A stretch of 64,000 bases of DNA from Basidiobolus meristosporus CBS 931.73 (GCA_002104905.1 MCFE01000231.1:1-64000), one strand, 5' to 3'. Shown: positions 1 to 12,594, counted from the first letter of the stretch. Program-made: numbers and translations. The notes: generated by a model not told the origin, from the sequence alone.

Positions 1-387
1 GCTTCAGAGCAAAACTACCAGAACCCGCCAAACTGCTCAAAAAGACACAAGTCCATTGGCATGGGCCAAGTTGTGGCAACAAGCGGCATCACATTGAACT
101 CAGCCAAGCGCCATGCCAGCGCATCAAGTTGCATCTGCATGTGCCGTTACACCTGACCATCAGCAAGTTTCTTCTGGTGAACTGACAGATGATGGCCCAC
201 ATGAAGTGCTTCCACCACCAGAGCCTTTGGAAAAGTAAAAGAACGCGTCAGCATGTAACACTGCAGGCTGGCTCAGTTGCATCATCTGAAGCAATTCAGT
301 GTGGCCAAGCTGCAGCATTGCACTCATCAACTAGGAGGCAAAATACTGATTACAAATACACAAGTAGCCAAGAGGATAGTCAACAAG

Positions 388-755
388 TGTTATAATCAGC
401 CGCTTGAATTTTTAAGTTAGATCAGTTTTTAGTCCAATCAATTAGTATAAGTTTAGGTTATCAGTATATCAGTATTATCTATCAAATTAGTAGTATTAGT
501 GAGCAAAAGAATCAGCAGAACCTTATCAGACAGAAATAGGTATATTAAGTAGGATCCTATTTGGTGATGATGATGCAATCAAATGACTCAACAGCCACAA
601 CCTACATTTGGAGATACAATTAGTCAGCAATTGATCTGGCAAAATGTACATAAGGAGCTGCTGGAACCTCAATAAAAATCAGTTCAAGTTTTAGTGAATA
701 CAATACTAGCTAAACTCCCTATTCCCCTACAACTCTTATACCAAGACCTGTAACA
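388..755 (+). repeat. 5' LTR of gypsy-1
   Basis: This 368-bp repeat starts TGTTATAATC, ends in ACA and matches 4959-5326. It holds an AATAAA-like polyadenylation signal near 673. It is followed directly by the primer-binding site. Confidence 0.92.
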
Positions 756-756
756 A

Positions 757-775
757 TGGTAGCAGCTATAACCAG
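757..775 (+). promoter_or_regulatory. Primer-binding site of gypsy-1
   Basis: The sequence TGGTAGCAGCTATAACC begins one base after the LTR end. The first nine bases complement a tRNA 3' end CUGCUACCA. Initiator tRNA-Met is the likely primer, because eukaryotic initiator tRNAs commonly end this way. I cannot compare it with this organism's tRNAs. Confidence 0.6.
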
Positions 776-813
776 AAACCTCCCTCCTGAAAAAAGAAGA
801 AACCACCCTCAAG

Positions 814-3800
814 ATGTCGGGCAATCAAGAATGGAAGAATGCCATGCAGCAAACCCTGGCCCAACAGCAACAGTTACTCCAGATCCTCAGCCAACAGCAA
901 CAAGGAATGACTACCATGGCTCAGAGCCAGCAAAGCCCTGTCAAGAGCAACTTTAGTGTGAAGGTCAACTGGTACCATGGCAGAGTCAATGAAAACCTGG
1001 GAACTTTGCTCTTTCAGATTGAAGAAGCTTTTAAAGCTAAAGGAATTGCTCCAGAAAGCAAGTTGCATTATGCAGCTTCTTACCTGGCAGATGCAGCTTT
1101 ACAGTGGTATCACAACAAGATCAGGTCAGCCACTATGATGGGATGCTCTACAATCTCTACCTGGGATGAGTTTGTGTTGGAAATTCAGGATGCTTTTGAA
1201 CCTCCACACCAGCAGACACTACTAAGAAGGAAGTTAAAGACACTCAGACAGAAAGGAATGGTTCAAGAATACATCTATCAGTACAGATGTCTACTTGGAC
1301 AAATTGAAAGAATGGGCCCCCTGGATCAAGTTGAATACTTTCATGGTGGGTTGAAAGAAAGAACTTGCAAGGAAGTGAATTATCAAAGACCTCAGACAAT
1401 TGAAGAAGCCATCAAGATTGCCATTGACTATGACTCAGCTATGTTTGGAGTTGGGAAGTCTACAGTGACCAATCAGAAAGGCCACAATCATTATGAAAGA
1501 AGACAGTCAGAAGCAGTAACAATGGAAATAGACGCTATACAGAAGATTCCTGCCTCAGAAGAGTGTAAGAAGAAAGGACTTTACTTCAATTGCCACCTGC
1601 AAGGACATATTGCAAAGTACTGCCCTCAGAGAAGTAATGGACACCAGCCATCAAGAACCTTTAACCATATTGAGGCCATGGAGCGTAGTAACATGAAGGA
1701 TGAACTTGAAGACAACTCAGAACTCACCTTCCACATGACAGAAGAATACCTATCCCAGACGACCTCAAACTCAGGAAAGCTATTATACTTGAATGGAGTA
1801 ATCAATGGAGTACCTGCCAAGATCATGATTGACTCAGGAGCATTGCATGAGTACATGTCAGAGCAATTTGCTCTGAAAGCTGGAATCAACTTGGAACCTA
1901 CCAAATCCACTTCAGTCTCAACAGCAGATGGAAACTCTCACATAATCAACCGTATTACTCTGCCAGTAAAAAAAAAGATCAATGACTATGAAGAAGAACT
2001 ACAGGCTTATATATTTGGGAGCTGCAAGTTTGACCTTATACTTGGAAAAACCTGGCTATTTTGTTGTTATCCTTCAATCAACTGGAGAACCCATGCTACT
2101 CCAATCTAAAAAGACCACAAGACCTATGAGCCATTACCTGCCAGGCTGGATTTCAACTTGGTCAATTCCAGTATGTGAGAGACAAGTGAACTTAGCAAGA
2201 CCCAGTTCTGTAGAGCGCTTAAAAAAGGTACCCAGATGTTCCTCATGGCAATACTACAGGAGGATTCTGCTGCCCCAGCACCCCAGCAGGTCCAGACTCT
2301 CTTGAAGAAATATTCAGACGTGTTTCTGGATGAGCTTGTAAGCTTACCACTAGTCAGAGACGTGGATCATGCCATCAACACAGGAGATAGCCCTCCAGTA
2401 AGCAAGACACCTGACAGAATTAGTCCATTGGAATTGGAGGAAATGAAGAGACAAGTTGATCAGCTATTGGAGCAAGGATATATCAGACCCAGCAAGTCAC
2501 CTTGGGGAGCACCAGTGCTTTTTTTGAAAAAGAAGGATGGAACACTTAGGATGTGCATTGACTACAGAGCCCTGAACTGAGTTAATCTCAAGAATAAGTA
2601 CCACATACCTTGGATTGAGGAGCTTCTGGACTAACTTAATGGAGCCACTATTTTCAGCAAGATTGACCTCATGCCAGGATACAACCAGATTAGGGTGAAG
2701 CCAGAAGGCATCCCTAAGACAGCATTCAGGGCCAGATATGGACATTACAAGTACTTAGTTGTGAGTTTTGGCCTCACCAATGCCCCTGCAATTTTCATGA
2801 CCCTGATGCAGAATGTCTTCCAGGAGTACTTAGACAAGTTTGTCACAATCTACCTAGATGATATACTGATATACAGCAAGACAGAAGAGGATCACTTGGT
2901 GCACATTGAAAAGGTCTTGAAGAAGCTAAGAGAGAACAAGCTTTATGGCAAGCTACCCAAGTGCGAATTCTTCAAGGAACACGTTGAATATCTGGGACAC
3001 ATAGTGACTAGCACAGGAGTAACCTTAGACCCCAAGAAGGTCAAAGTAATCAAGAATCTGAAGCAGCCCCATAGCATATCAGAGCTCAGATCATTCCTTG
3101 GAATGGTTTCCTATTATTGGAGATTTGTCAAGTTGTTTGCAAGTATTGCAGCCCCTTTAACTGATATCCTCAAGAAAGACAAAAACCTACAAGTGGGACA
3201 TAGCTTGTGAGACTGACTTCCAGATGCTCAAGAATGAACTTGCTAAGCTGCCAAGCTTAAGAATACCAGACTTCAGAAAAGAGCTCACTCTTTGCACAGA
3301 TGCTTCAGATTATGCAATTGGTGGAGTGCTGAGCCAAGAACACAAGGGAAAGGACTACCCTGTTGCCTTTGAATCCAAGAAACTAAACTCAGCAGAACAA
3401 AACTATCCAGTCTATGAGAAGGAGATGCTTGCAATAATACACTGTTTGAAGACATGGAGATGCTATATTGAAGGAGTCAAATGCAATGTGAAGACTGATC
3501 ATGCCTCCCTCAAGTATATATCTACTCAGAAGGTACTCTCTAGAAGAATGACAAGATGGAGTGAATACATTCAGCAATTTGACCCAGAGATTGTCTATTG
3601 CCCAGGAAAAAACAACACAGTTGCAGATGCCTTATCAAGATTAGATGAAGTTGTACAACTCAACTTGGTGCATGAATCAGATTGGCCTAGCCTATTACCA
3701 AAGTACTTGGAGGACCAAGCCATTCCTAATGAGGTGGATGAAGATATCAAGAAGATAATCCGTGATGAAGCCGGCAAATTTGTAGTACAGGATGAAACAC

Positions 3801-4830
3801 TCTACCAAATTGTTGATGAAAGCCCTATTGCCTATTGCCCTTATGTTTCTTGCCTGGATTTAATACATAAGCTACACAATGGATATGGACATCTTGGAAT
3901 TGAAGGAACCTATAGTCTTGTGAACGCCAGAGCATGGTGGCCCAGAATGAAACAAGACATTGAGAAGCTAGTGAAAACATGCCCAAATTGCCAAATCAAC
4001 CAAAGCCAATCACAGAGAATTGCCAAACTCTTTCCCTTGGAGCCTGTAAGACCACTTGAAAGGTGGGGAATTGACTTTATTGGAAGAACGCCAACAACCA
4101 GGAAATGCAACCATTGGATCCTAGTAGTAATTGACCATGCCACTAAATGGCCAGTTGCTAAAGCTGTACCAATAGCCAGCGAACAAGAAGTTGCAAGTTT
4201 CATTTACCATGGGATCCTGATGAAGTTTGGATGCCCTGTGGAGATCTTATCTGATAGAGGAGCAAACTTTATGGCAAAGACATTAGAGGCTTACCTGGAA
4301 ATGCAACAGATCAGACACCTGAAAACCTCAGCATATCATTCTAGAACTTATGGAGTCACTGAGCGGTTTAATGGATTATTTGGAAAGATTCTGACAAAGT
4401 ATGCAAATGGAGTTGTCTGTAGATGGGATGAGTACATAGACCAAGCACTCCTTGCATGCAGAGCCAGAGTACACAACACCACCCAGCAATCACCATTTTA
4501 CTTAGTGTATGGATGTGAACCAAGGATTCCAGGTGATCTCACACAACCAAAGCTTACAGACACCTTAGAAGATGAACTCAGTCAGCCAAGTAGACACCAG
4601 CAACTGGAATAAAGACGTCAAGAGGCACAGACCAAAGTATCTCAAAGTGCAGAAAAGATGAAGCAGAGATTTGATAAGACTATAGCACCAGAAGCATTGA
4701 CAGTTGGGAACTTTGTATTGCTAAGAAACAACACTTGGAAGAAGTTTGAGCCACAATGGACAGGACCATACAAGATCATCAGAGAATGTCCATTTGCAAC
4801 TTACCAACTGGTTGACTAACAAGGCAATAT
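814..4830 (+). pseudogene. gypsy-1 gag-pol polyprotein, degraded
   Basis: The Gag region (about 814-1640) ends in a CCHC knuckle whose first cysteine is lost (YFNC...H...C). A retropepsin core IDSGA lies near 1828. Reverse transcriptase (about 2236-3180) carries the YLDD box at about 2851. RNase H starts near 3290 (TDASDYAIGG). Integrase has the HHCC zinc module (about 3870-4000) and a DDE core with GIDFIG and LSDRGANF. A GPY/F-like segment (WTGPYKI) lies near 4758. Stops at 2107, 2578, 2632, 4609 and 4816 and a frameshift near 3190 inactivate it. The element therefore cannot make a full polyprotein, though every domain is recognisable. Confidence 0.92.
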
Positions 4831-4958
4831 CCGGGAAGACTTAGTGCATAGGGACAGACTCAAGCTTGCAAGACTTGCAGATAATACTGAACCATCAAGA
4901 TATTGGTATCACAAGAAAAGAGATTCAGGAGAACCCTCTCAACTTTAGTAGGGGAGAA

Positions 4959-5326
4959 TGTTATGATCTGCAACTTGAATGTTTAAGTTTGATCAGTTTT
5001 TAGTCGAATCAATTAGTATATGTTTAGGTTATCAGTATAACAGTGTTATCTATCAAATCAATAGTATTAGTCAGCAAAAGAATCAGCAGATCCTTATCAG
5101 ACAGAAATAGGTATATTAAGTAGGATCTTATTTGGTGATGATGATGCAATCAAATGACTCAACAGCCACAACCTACATATGGAGATACAATTAGTCAGCA
5201 ATTGATCTGGCAAAATGTATATAAGGAGCTGCTGGAACCTCAATAAAAATCAGTTCAAGTTTTAGTGAATACAATACTAGCTAAACTCCCTATTCCCCTA
5301 CAACTCTTATACCAAGACTTGTAGCA
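4959..5326 (+). repeat. 3' LTR of gypsy-1
   Basis: This 368-bp repeat (TGTTATGATC...GTAGCA) pairs with 388-755. It is preceded by the polypurine run TAGGGGAGA and followed by the target-duplication copy CAAG. Confidence 0.92.
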
Positions 5327-6156
5327 CAAGAAAGTAGTTTAGGTGTGCAAAGTGAATCACTACCAAATGCTTCAGTAGTAATCCCTGTGAGAAAAAAGCC
5401 TAGGAGAAGATGATGCAAATGCATTGAATTGCTATTATTTGTAATGATCCAAACAACTCATTTTTTTTTGCAATCCGCATCAAGCCATTGCAAATCAGTG
5501 ATCACTAAATTTTTGATATAAGTAATATCAAGGTTGTCTTGCATTTGAGACAGAACCCCTATAATTAAATATCCTGCATATGTATACATCATCTGTGGCA
5601 CCAGTGCAGCCATTTGATCTGATTTGCACCCATACAATTGGTCACATACTAGCTATGACACCTTGTCCAATCACTAGGATCAGGGATTTACTTGCTCAAT
5701 GGGCAAAATGGGATATTTGATAGCAAATCAGGTAGCTTATGTATTGGTCAAAGAGCCAATTGGGGGCTGAAAGCTTCAGGATACTTTGGACCAATTGACC
5801 ACTGAAATGCCATCCAATTGGAGTAGTGGTAGCCAAAATGGTAAGTATCAGTGTAGTTTATAGTGTGATACGCATTTATTTCCATTTATATTAAAAGAAC
5901 ATATCCAAATACCGGATTTTACCTATCATAATAGCGGTATCCAATTGCGCATGTGATGCAAACATTACAAGTGGGCGCAATCATTTGTGCCAACCTCATT
6001 GTGTCAGATTGTGCCATAATGTGCAAGATTGTCCCACATGGTGCAAAATTGTCCAAGAGCAATCCAGCCTATTGGTAGCTACAAAATCTCACCCAATTGT
6101 TCTTAGAGACTGCAGATTGTGCCACACGCCCTGGCATGGTATGATGGAACAAGTCT

Positions 6157-6295
6157 ATTATACTCTCCACAGTTTATACAGAGACTATATATACTTACTA
6201 TGGTTAGGATCTCCAGTAGCACTTTTCTTCATGGCAGTAGAAGTTCCATGTTCAGATATTGATAGATATGTCTCCTCCCACTGTTTCTGATGCTT
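6157..6295. other. Spacer between two Harbinger-type termini
   Basis: This 139-bp stretch lies between the outward end of Harbinger-1 (ends 6156) and the start of a related terminal arm at 6296. I see no gene or further repeat in it. Confidence 0.4.
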
Positions 6296-6550
6296 AATAG
6301 ACTTGTTCCATTAGATAGTGCCACATTGAACCATGAGTGCCAAATGATGCCATACTGTGCCAGAGAGGCCAAGTGAAGCTGTACTTGGCCACAGTGTGTG
6401 AAACATAGCTCTGCATCTTCATGCAAAGTAGCCCCCGTGTTTCACCTATGATGCAGGAGAAAATTCATCATTTGAGGTTTTTTTGGGGATCAGTGTTATG
6501 CAGGATGTGCAAAAGCACAGAAGAACTGAAGACATACATCAGGTACTCAA
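6296..6550 (+). mobile_element. Terminal arm of a foldback/Harbinger-derived element, cut by the gypsy-2 LTR
   Basis: The sequence starting AGACTTGTTCCATTAGATAG is collinear with the left arm of the foldback element at 8751-9486 (matching about 8751-9007), with scattered substitutions. It stops exactly where the gypsy-2 LTR begins (TGTGAGGACT at 6551). It is therefore probably the left remainder of an element into which gypsy-2 inserted. The matching right part was not found. Confidence 0.75.
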
Positions 6551-6918
6551 TGTGAGGACTAAATGCAGTACCCACTCTTTGCCCAAGAGTTCTCCCTAGA
6601 TTTCTACCCAAAGTCCCCCAGTATCCTCCCTATGATTCCCCCACATGCCCTCCCTCCTATCCCTACCCTTATCTAGTTAGAACACTTACCATAACAGGAA
6701 GGTGTTCACACCCCTATTTTATAACACATTGAATATTATCTAAGCCCCCCCAAGTGATATATATATGTACCCAATTGAACCAAGACAAGGGGATTGGATG
6801 AAATAAACACAAGTCTTTATTACCTGCTACCTACTATTGGAAGCTACTCTGAACCAAGTGGTACTGACTTGACCTACAAGCTCTCCCACTCACCAAGTAC
6901 AGTCAGTAATAACCCACA
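6551..6918 (+). repeat. Candidate 5' LTR of gypsy-2
   Basis: The candidate begins TGTGAGG and ends CCCACA, a short inverted repeat. It contains a TATA-like run (about 6758-6766) and AATAAA near 6801, in the order expected for an LTR promoter and polyadenylation signal. The sequence TTTGGTGCTGTCTCTGCGG directly downstream may be the primer-binding site. There is no second LTR copy to confirm the ends. Confidence 0.6.
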
Positions 6919-6985
6919 TATTTGGTGCTGTCTCTGCGGAAATAAGCATAAGTGAGGTAATGACTACTGCAATCAAACTAAAAAC

Positions 6986-9900
6986 GTGCAAGGGAAAGAG
7001 AGGAAAGCCCTTGAGTGGTTTGAAAGGTTTGCGAGAGTTGTGGTTGATGCAGGATGGGATAACAATAAGAAAGTAAGGGAGTTTGCAAGACATATGGAAG
7101 GGTCAGCATGGCAATGGCATTATGGGTTGGAAGACATAGTTAAAGACAACTGGGATGCACTAGAAGAAGCCTACAAGACATGCTTTCTATATGCCAAAGG
7201 ATACCACTACAAAGCCCTTCTACTGTCCTCACAGAAGAAAAGCAGTGAGAGCTATGAAGCCTACACTGAACTGTTTCTCCAACAAGTTCAATGTTTCCCG
7301 AAGGACAAAATTGCCAAACAACAGCTCATGAGGTATTACATAATGGGCTTAGATGAGAAAATAAGATGTAGGGCATCCAAAGAACAACAGGGATGTAAAA
7401 CACTGCAAGAGCTGGTCAAACAAGTGCAAGGGACATCATGCTATGGGGGCTACTCTATAGTGACACAAATGATCAAAGGACAGGGATCCCCCATCAGAAA
7501 GGAGAAATTGCCTTCCCAAAAGACCATGAGTTAGAAGAATTACGGCAAAAGGTCCAAGAACTCTTGATCAACAACGTCCAAGAAGTCCCCAAAGAAAGTG
7601 ATAAACTCTGGGAAGCTGTCATAGATATAAAGACCCAGGTACAATCCCTGACCTAACAGATGGAACAACCGCAACAACAGTATCTGTGTTATGTGTGTGG
7701 AGAAGTAGGTCACCAGGCCCACAAATGTGAAAAACGGTACAGACAAGAAGACGTACTGGACACAAAAGAAAAGAAGGCATCAAAAGACAGAGTTCTTTGC
7801 CAGGAGGCCAACAGGACGCAGTCAATCTAAGCCCTCCAGTCAGGACAGTCAAAGTACAGAAGAAAAGCGTCAACATGATGCTTTTAGAGAGGAGGCAAAG
7901 GAACCTGTAGTAGAGGTTCTGTCAAAAGGAAAGAACGTGGGATTAGGTGAAGAAGTACGGAATGAGCCTTGGGAAGAAGTGTTAAAACAAATGAAGAACG
8001 CTAGCATGTCTTCCCATGGCCTATTCCCCATAATGAAGGTACTAGAGCAAACCAAGGCAACCCTCCCAATAACCAATTTACTGGGACTCACCCTGGCTCT
8101 AGTCAAGCAACTGACAGAGGGATTGGAGGAGATAACAACCCTTCATGTCAACCAGACAGTCCTGCACAAACCAGATAAAGGTACATACGTAAAGGTACGT
8201 ATAGAGAATAAGGAGATTCTTGCCCTTATCAACACAGCATCCTCTATGTTGATCATGTCAGAGCCATTAGCAAAATGTCTGAAATTAGACATAGTCCCCA
8301 ACAACACCATTTGAGTACAGCTAGCAAATGACCAACTGGACACAACAGTAGGCATGGTGCCTAATTGCCCCATCCGGCTAGGCAACTTGATAATACACCA
8401 AGATGTTGTGGTTCTACCAGTTGCTGCCAACAACTTACTCATTGGCAAGAGTTGGTTTATCCAACATAAGATGGATATACTTTACAGTGCATCTGAACTC
8501 AGGTGGGATACCAAGAGTATCCCTCTGATTCATATCACCAATGAGAGCAAGGCACGTAGCAACAGTGTGACAATCAAAGAGGTGAAACCGTTGCAGTCTC
8601 TGATCATCACACAAAAGGTGATAAAAATACCACCCGCCAGTGAGACGATGATCTCATTAGAGACACCAATAGCTTATTTGACAAGCAGAAGAATGATAAC
8701 CACAGCAAAGGCATCCAAGCAACTGGAAGGAATCTTGATCCCTAAGGTATAGACTTGTTCCATTGGATAGTGCCACATTGAGCTATGAGTGCCAAGTGAT
8801 GCTATAGTGTGCCAGGGAGGCCAAATGAACTTGTACTTGGCCACAGAGTGTGAAACATAGGTATGCATCTTCATGCAAAGCAGCTCCTGTGTTTCACCTA
8901 TAATGCAGGAGAAAATCCATTTTTTGACCTTTTGTTTTTAGGTCAATGCTGTGCAGGATGTGTAAGAGCACAGAAGAACTGAAGACATGCATCAGGTACT
9001 CAATACCCATGGCACTCTGAATCTAACTTCTGTGGCTTGTGACATGTCACCAAAATGCATGGCACTCTCTTGGTCCACTGGTACAATCTGGCACTATATT
9101 TAATTATTAGCCCTAAAGTAAGATCTATACAAAGCACTCATAGTGCCAGATAGTACCAGTGGACCAAGAGAGTGCCATGCATTTTGGTGACATGTCACAA
9201 GCCACAGAAGTTAGATTCAGAGTGCCATGGGTATTGAGTACCTGATGCATGTCTTCAGTTCTTCTGTGCTCTTACACATCCTGCACAGCATTGACCTAAA
9301 AACAAAAGGTCAAAAAATGGATTTTCTCCTGCATTATAGGTGAAACACAGGAGCTGCTTTGCATGAAGATGCATACCTATGTTTCACACTCTGTGGCCAA
9401 GTACAAGTTCATTTGGCCTCCCTGGCATACTATAGCATCACTTGGCACTCATGGCTCAATGTGGCACTATCCAACAGAACAAGTCTTATGGATACCACCA
9501 AAATTTGAAATGCAAAGTCTGAAGTGCTTAGTGGTCAACAACGGGTAACACACAGTGACATTGCCTAGAGGAGTACCATTGTTATACCTAGAGGAAGTCA
9601 ACGGAAACAACCAAGGACCACCTACAAACAAGGAACCAGAAGGAGAAGTCCCCAAACTAGATGTGGACCCCGGTCTACCGCCTGCATTACAAGACAAGTT
9701 CCTAGAAGGAATACACCCGCTTGCCCAAGTATTCTCTAAGAACCAAGTAATTGGTCATATACCTGGGGTATATCACCAAATCCACCTCACCAATAAATAC
9801 CCCATCAAGCAAAAAGCCTATAGGAACTGAAAAATTGACATGGACTACATCAAAGAGATGATTGAAACTTTATCAAAAGACGGCATCATTACAGAGAGCC

Positions 9901-12311
9901 AGTCTCCATGGGCCTCCCCCGTAGTGATAGTCCCAAAGAAAGATGGAAAGCAATGCTTTTGCATCAACTACCAAAAAATTGAACACTGTCACCTGGAAGG
10001 ACGTGTATCCACTACAGCAAATAGACAACCTGTTGGACAGATTAATTGGAGCTAAATATTTTAGCTCTCTTGACTTAATATCCAGGTATTGGCCAGTAAA
10101 AGTAGCCCCAGAAGATTGACCCAAAACCACTTTTACAACATTGTTTGGACTATACAAATGGAACCGACTACCCTTTGGCTTGTGCAATGCCCCCACTACT
10201 TTCCAAAGGATGATTGACAAGGTGCTAGGAAATCTACAATGGGAATGCACTCTCATGTATCTGGACAACATCACAATATATTCCCCTGATGTAGAAGAAC
10301 ATATACACAATGTGCAATGCATTCTGACAGCCCTCCTCAAGAACCAACTCAAACTACATCCCAAGAAGTGCCATTTCATGTATACAAAATTGTTGTTCCT
10401 GGGCCACAAGATCTTGGCAGATGGAATATACCCATCTACTTCACTCCTGAAAGCTGTTCAAGATACACATGCACCAAAGGATATTAATGCAGTGTTGGGA
10501 CTCCTAGGATTAGCCGGCTACTATTGCCGCTTTGTCAAAAACTTTGCGACAATAGCAGCTCCCCTATACAAATTGACGCAAAAAGGCCAGTGTTTTGTAT
10601 GGTCAGAGCCTCAAAAGAGAGCATTTGATCAGCTGAAACATTCACTGGCGTCACCGTCAGTGTTACATTTTCCCAATTGGGATGCAGGATTTCTTATTAA
10701 CTGTGATGGAAGTCTTGCCAGTATAGGTGCCATACTGGGACAATACCACCAACCCAGCAAATTCCACCCAATTGGTTACATGAGCCATTTGTTAAACAAA
10801 CACAAACGTCACTACCCTGTTACCAAGATAGAATGTCTGGCTGTTGTTTATTCAATTAAACAATTCCACACATACATACATGGTTGCCAATTCACAATAG
10901 TAACAGACCACAGTGCACGGGTCTGGTTGATGAAAACTAAAGACTTTGCTGGTCAACTAGCATGTTGGGCCCTCCAACTACAAGAATACAACCTTGAAAT
11001 AATTCATTGAGCCTGCAAGAAACACCAAGACGCAGACTTCCTCAGTTGCTATCCTGTTTGCCAAGTACGTGTCAGCAATGACTACAAAGATGTAATCTGC
11101 TTTAAAAAAGAGGGAAGTATCCCAAACATGTTGTTACAAACAAGCAGAAGAGAGACTTTTGAAAGAAATGGTGTCAGTACAAAGTACAAGAAAACTAATT
11201 ATGGTTCCTTCAAGGACAGTTCAGAGTTGAGGTACCCCCAATAACTGCCCGCAAAGAAAGCATACAAGAAAGACATATGTCATTAGGACACGCTAACCCT
11301 CTAACAACATACAAGATGTTAAGAAAGATGTTTTATTGGAAAAAAATGACAACCAACATTGTGAATACACTACAAAGATGCTCCACCTGCAAAAGATTTA
11401 ACCAAAGTCAAAAGATAGGGACAACCGCACCAATACCGCTTGACCTACCCTTCTATTGGGTAGGGATTGACTTTGTTGGGCCCTTTATGAACACAAAGAA
11501 AGGAGAACAATACATAATAATTGCTACCAATTATTTCTCAAAGTGGAGAGAAGCCCAAGCCGTCCAAAATAAAGACTAGAAGACAACCGCCCAATTCATT
11601 CTAGAACACCTCATCTGCCGGCACAGATATCCTCAGATACTCCTGTCCGGCAATGGTGGCTCCTTCCTGAACAACATTGTGGCCCACTTGTGCAAAATGA
11701 TGGGCGTGAAACAGGTCTTCACGGCCGCGTATCACCCCCAGACCAACAGATTAACCAAGAGGATGAACCAGATGTGTTGCCGCATATTGGAGAAGCTCCA
11801 CTGGGAACTACCCCAATCATGGGCCAAGCTACTCCCACTAACACTCCTAGCAATGCGTACAATACCAAATAAAACAACAGGTTTCTCCCCGTACAAAGTT
11901 CTGTACGGACAAAGGCCCAAGTGGTGTGAAGAAGCTGGATTGATGATGGAAGGTGTCCTCTTGACAGCACATAACAACTATGTAGAAAGGTTGATACACC
12001 GTATTGCCCACCTATACATAAAAGTATTTGAAAATGTCAACAAGCACCTTCCCCCTCCACCCAAAAATGAGAAACTAATAGGACAAAAGTGGAAACCAGG
12101 AGATAAAGTGTGATACAATCAAACTGTTGCAGGCCTCAAGTTTTGCCCACAATTTACGCCCTGATGGATTGGCCCTTGCACCGTCATTAGCTCAGACCAC
12201 GGGCCAAAGTACACCATTACCCTGAACAACAAGACAATCAGCATTGTAGCACCAGCCCATCTGAAACCGTTTCATGATGATCTACCAATCATCATTGAAA
12301 CCAAAGTGTGA
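6986..12311 (+). pseudogene. gypsy-2 gag-pol, degraded and interrupted
   Basis: Gag spans about 6986-7650. An intact CCHC knuckle (CYVCGEVGHQAHKC) lies at about 7687-7728. A protease-like segment near 8210 has the catalytic Asp replaced (LINTAS). Reverse transcriptase resumes after the foldback insertion (about 9560-10430), and its YxDD box reads YLDN at about 10258. RNase H spans about 10650-11000 (NCDGSLASIG). The integrase zinc region starts near 11277, its core has GIDFVG near 11464, and an AYHPQTN motif lies near 11727. Many stops and frame changes and two altered catalytic boxes make this a dead copy. Confidence 0.88.
8751..9486. mobile_element. Foldback (long inverted repeat) element in gypsy-2
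   Basis: A left arm (8751-9097) and a right arm (9140-9486) of 347 bp each are near-perfect reverse complements around a 42-bp spacer. The ends AGACTTGTTC match the termini of the Harbinger-like element at 22299-26799. A 3-bp direct repeat TAT flanks the element (8748-8750 and 9487-9489), and the interrupted retrotransposon resumes afterwards. It has no ORF of its own. It is best read as a non-autonomous element mobilised by the Harbinger-like transposase; that link is inferred from the shared termini. Confidence 0.9.
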
Positions 12312-12594
12312 TTAAACAATTATCAGGACAAGGATAGAGGAAGACACAGGATACATACAAAGTTCATTAGAGGAGATTTTAGTCAATATAGGCACAAATG
12401 ATATGCACAAGGAAGTTTGCCCAAAGGGGAGAACAAAAGAATGCATATGGAAAACACCAAGAAAACAGTTCACCCAAAACTGGCAACACCCCTCCCACCA
12501 GCAAGAACCAAGATGATATTGACAATGAAGTCAACCTGCAAGTGTTGAGAGATATGGTACAAGCGTTACATGCAACAAGAGCCACCTATGAAGA
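12312..12594. other. Unassigned stretch after gypsy-2
   Basis: A 222-nt open frame (12398-12619) runs through here but matches nothing I recognise. It may be the untranslated tail of gypsy-2 before truncation. Confidence 0.3.

Larger units (their letters stand above)
388..5326 (+). mobile_element. gypsy-1: complete but decayed Ty3/gypsy LTR retrotransposon
   Basis: Two 368-bp direct repeats (388-755 and 4959-5326) begin TGTTAT and end in CA. They flank gag, protease, reverse transcriptase, RNase H and integrase in the Ty3/gypsy order. A 4-bp target duplication CAAG lies at 384-387 and 5327-5330. A primer-binding site starting TGGTAGCAG follows the 5' LTR, and a purine-rich tract (about 4949-4958) precedes the 3' LTR. 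By eye the LTRs differ at about 19 of 368 positions, so the insertion is not recent. It sits inside the accessory ORF of Harbinger-1. Confidence 0.93.
1..5413 (+). pseudogene. Harbinger-family accessory ORF, C-terminal fragment split by gypsy-1
   Basis: The segments 1-387 and 5327-5413 correspond to the C-terminal part of the second ORF of the Harbinger-like family (compare 23726-26057). The C-terminus is rich in Arg, Gln and Ser and ends in a basic stretch (VRKKPRRR in the other copy, stop at 5411-5413 here). The reading frame contains a stop near base 236 in this copy, and the 4.9-kb retrotransposon interrupts it further. I recognise no known domain. The basic tail could be DNA-binding or a nuclear localisation signal, but that is inference. 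Confidence 0.6.
1..6156 (+). mobile_element. Harbinger-1: PIF/Harbinger-like transposon, right part, interrupted by gypsy-1
   Basis: Bases 1-387 and 5327-6156 are collinear with the right half of the better preserved Harbinger-like element at 22299-26799 (matching 24507-24628 plus 25709-26799). The right terminus at 6156 ends in the same sequence (GGAACAAGTCT) as that copy. No transposase is visible because the left part lies outside the window. The only coding content is the C-terminal part of the family's second ORF, broken by the gypsy-1 insertion at 387/5327. Assignment to Harbinger rests on the shared terminus and on the DDE transposase of the other copy. Confidence 0.7.
6551..12311 (+). 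mobile_element. gypsy-2: second Ty3/gypsy family, decayed, no 3' LTR found
   Basis: A candidate 368-bp 5' LTR (6551-6918) is followed by gag, protease, reverse transcriptase, RNase H and integrase in gypsy order. The element is unrelated to gypsy-1 at the nucleotide level. Its pol region is split at 8750/9487 by a 736-bp foldback element. No 3' LTR is visible: the element runs out near 12311 and abuts a reverse-strand gypsy-1 fragment near 12.6 kb. Confidence 0.85.

Noticed and set aside
8751-9486. Reading the inverted repeat as a CRISPR array or a hairpin ncRNA gene
   Set aside because: There is one long inverted pair with transposon termini and a target duplication, not a series of short direct repeats. 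A transposon explains every feature.
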